Below, piece after piece: positions 62,064 to 64,000 of a stretch of DNA of 64,000 nucleotides. Both the position numbers and the translations under genes were made by a program. Origin of the DNA: Oreocharis arfaki (lineage: Eukaryota > Chordata > Aves > Passeriformes > Paramythiidae); NCBI GenBank assembly GCA_013398015.1, contig VZRR01013406.1, positions 502,542 through 566,541 of the forward strand, written 5' to 3'. Position 1 is the stretch's first letter. Each line of letters opens with the position of its first letter. Under the pieces are notes generated by a model. It searched no databases, had not been told where the DNA came from, and saw nothing but the letters and a program-made list of their open reading frames with translations.

Positions 62064-63689
62064 TGTTCATGTGCACGTTTTCATGTGCTTGTTCCTTCTT
62101 GATCTACCTTTAGCTGCCCCTTTCCCTGCCTTTATTCCTCCACCTAAGAACCCCATAACCGGTTTCCCACTTATAATATCCTATAATAAGTTTTACATGT
62201 TCCCCAAATCTCCTTCTGCCCCATACTGACTACTGCATCAGTAGCTAACGGCAGTCTTCAAAGCATTCCAGGAAAGGAATTTCTTTGATAGAACCCTCTT
62301 GGTGGGTCACAGTGGGGAACGGGACTGACTGCTCACCTGTGATAACCTTAGGAGAAAGGTGCAAGCAGTCCTTCTAACGTATCTAATCATCTGACCCTCA
62401 ATGGATCACTTCCTTTGTTTTTCATGACCAGACACTAGACATACAACCCAATAAAAGTTAAAAGCATTTTAGACTAATTGTACAGTTGGAAATATAAGTC
62501 AGAGAATTACTGAGAGAAAAAAAGCCTTTGTCTTCAGCCTTCAGAGAGAAGTCGAAATGTAAATACCAGAAGAACTTCTGTTTTCATTTAGTTGACTCTG
62601 ACTGAGTATAAGAAGCAAAAATTTTCCTGTTTTCCATTATATCGAACCCAGGTATTGCCTGGCCTAGATTAATAAGAAACATAGCAAACAGAGCCTATTA
62701 GAGTTTGATTCTTTTCTCAACAAAAACTTAATTGAGTTTACTTAGGGGAAATCTACTTAAAGGAAATTTACACTCACATCCTTTTCTCTCTCTCAAGGAA
62801 GTTCAACATTCAAAAGCAACAAAAATTAGTCTACTTGTGCCACAGCAAGAAAATTGCTGGAACAAGCAATAACCAAGCATACACTCCCTATCTTTCACAC
62901 ATTTTAAAGCCATTGACCAGTTAAAAAAATGTAAGAGGGCAAAATTATCCATGATATAAATTGTCCTGTTCATGTGGCATCTGCGCATGAATTGAGTGCC
63001 GTCTCAGAGGGAAAGGACTCACTCCTCTGGTTAGTACTACTTAAGTAGGTGGAGGACAGAGGGAGAGGCTACTCTTTCCTCAGCCGTTTTTACCTTCCTG
63101 ACAACTTCCCCACTGTGATATTTTTGTCCTTTCAGATGCAGTTCAACAACTGGTGCAAGAACTTTAGGCAGCTGGTGGAGTCATAAGAGGTTTGTCTGAA
63201 AAGTGTCGCTGGAGGTCATCTAATTTGATTTCTGCTTGAGGAGAAACTTTCCACAGCACTAGGTCAGATCAGTCATGGCTTTGCCTACTGAAGTCTTGGA
63301 AATCTCCAAGGAGGTTCCATGACATCTCTAAGTAAACTGACATAATGTCATACATACATATATATATATATACATATGTATAAATACATGTATATATGTG
63401 TACTCCCATCCCCTTCAACTTGGCTAGTAAAGGATAATATCTAATACGCCAACAGCTATTTTCAAGCTGCAACTAATGGCCATCATTCTATCACTTCTCC
63501 TGCCGCTACTTAGAAAGATTTGTCTGTGACCCTTGTAACTCTTCTTCAAGTAGCTACCAAACAGCCTTAAATAGAAACTGAATCAGCTTTTAAAAAGTCC
63601 AGCCTTCTCAGCTTCTTATCCTAGTTCATGTTTTATTGGTTCTGATTATCTTGATTTTTCTACCACTGGCCTTCTTGGTTTTCTCAACA
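62064..63689. other. Gene-free AT-rich sequence
   Basis: No gene was recognised. TCATGTGC boxes recur just right of the LTR (62068-62091), and a TA-rich microsatellite is at 63349-63402. Confidence 0.6.
63349..63402. repeat. (CATA/TATA/TGTA)n microsatellite
   Basis: CATACATACATA passes into a TA run and then TACATATGTATAAATACATG. It is likely length-polymorphic. Confidence 0.9.
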
Positions 63690-64000
63690 GCTTTTTGAAC
63701 TGGGAGATTAAAAGGCATAGAAGGTATTGCATATGCAGCCTAAGTGACACTGAACAAAAAGAGATAATAACTTCTTTTGATCTGTTAGCCACTGTTAGCA
63801 ATGTAGCTCAGTATGCAGTCTGTCTTCTCCAGTGAACACTGTCCGCTCACATTCAGTTCAAACTCCAGTACTTTCCTGCAGGGCTGCTAACTCACCAGAC
63901 AGTCCCAGTCTGTGCAGCTGCACGGGGTCATGATGCTGCAGGTGTAGAACTTTGCATTTCTCCGTCTTGAACTACATGAGATTTCCAATGTCCTGATCAA
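63690..64000 (-). mobile_element. CR1 LINE relic, ORF2 C-terminal region, continues past the window
   Basis: On the minus strand this corresponds to the stretch of CR1 ORF2 downstream of the reverse-transcriptase motifs. On the plus strand it shows 'ataacttcttttgatctgtt', then AATGTAGCTCAGTATGCAG, CACTGTCCGCTCACATTCAG, CTCCAGTACTTTCCTGCAGG, CCCAGTCTGTGCAGCTGCAC and ATGCTGCAGGTGTAGAACTT, in the order expected for an inverted CR1. It is old and full of substitutions and stops. The 5' part of the element would lie beyond base 64000. Confidence 0.8.

Noticed and set aside
1..64000. CRISPR arrays, operons, tRNA or rRNA genes
   Set aside because: There are no regularly spaced repeats and no B-box-like GGTTCGA motif in a tRNA fold, and the sequence is plainly vertebrate in character.

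Overview
This window reads as nuclear DNA of a bird, most likely a neoavian species. The evidence is four pieces of CR1 LINE with typical avian 3' ends (ATTCTATGAT-type tails), one LTR that I recognise from memory as a common neoavian ERVL-type family (ATTAAA poly(A) signal, U5 ending in a decayed CCACGACA, then a primer-binding-site-like sequence), and two compact LTRs with perfect 6-bp target duplications, as expected for class II (ERVK/alpha-like) avian retroviruses. The background is AT-rich and CpG-poor, with many A-rich simple repeats and no compact genes. It looks like a gene desert or the inside of very long introns on a large chromosome.

I found no protein-coding gene, tRNA, rRNA or other RNA gene that I could defend. 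Open reading frames in the window are mostly short, have unremarkable composition and often lack an ATG start. The longest real one (2510-3091, minus strand, 193 codons) begins at GTG. The long frames around 58.7-60.0 kb are artefacts of a 908-base run of N.

Layout: 1-561 unremarkable; 562-1099 CR1 (+); 1100-7.6 kb AT-rich unique DNA with a 193-codon ORF and one copy of a 27-bp dispersed repeat; 7600-7755 old CR1 relic (+); 7.8-24.3 kb unique DNA with an exon-like, CpG-enriched 101-bp block at 14.3 kb, the second 27-bp repeat copy near 12 kb and a 28-bp tandem duplication at 19.0 kb; 24.3-24.8 kb possible LTR; 28855-29822 CR1 (+) with reverse-transcriptase motifs; 30.8-31.5 kb possible LTR tail plus several local duplications; 35.7-36.4 kb possible degenerate LTR; 37910-38200 CR1 (-); 40950-41665 old ERVL-type 5' LTR with leader remnant (+); 43.7-48.2 kb pyrimidine-skewed tracts; 50271-50588 solo ERVK-like LTR; 55.1-56.0 kb GC-richer patch; 58456-58932 LTR (-) running into an assembly gap (58933-59840), then a 178-bp GC- and CpG-rich block; 61706-62063 a young solo LTR; 63690-64000 CR1 (-) cut by the window end.

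No new multi-gene system is visible. The items most worth a second look are the two solo LTRs with intact target duplications and retained CpGs, the gap flanked by LTR and CpG-rich sequence, the exon-like block at 14316-14416, and the 27-bp dispersed repeat. Family names come from pattern memory, not from a search.
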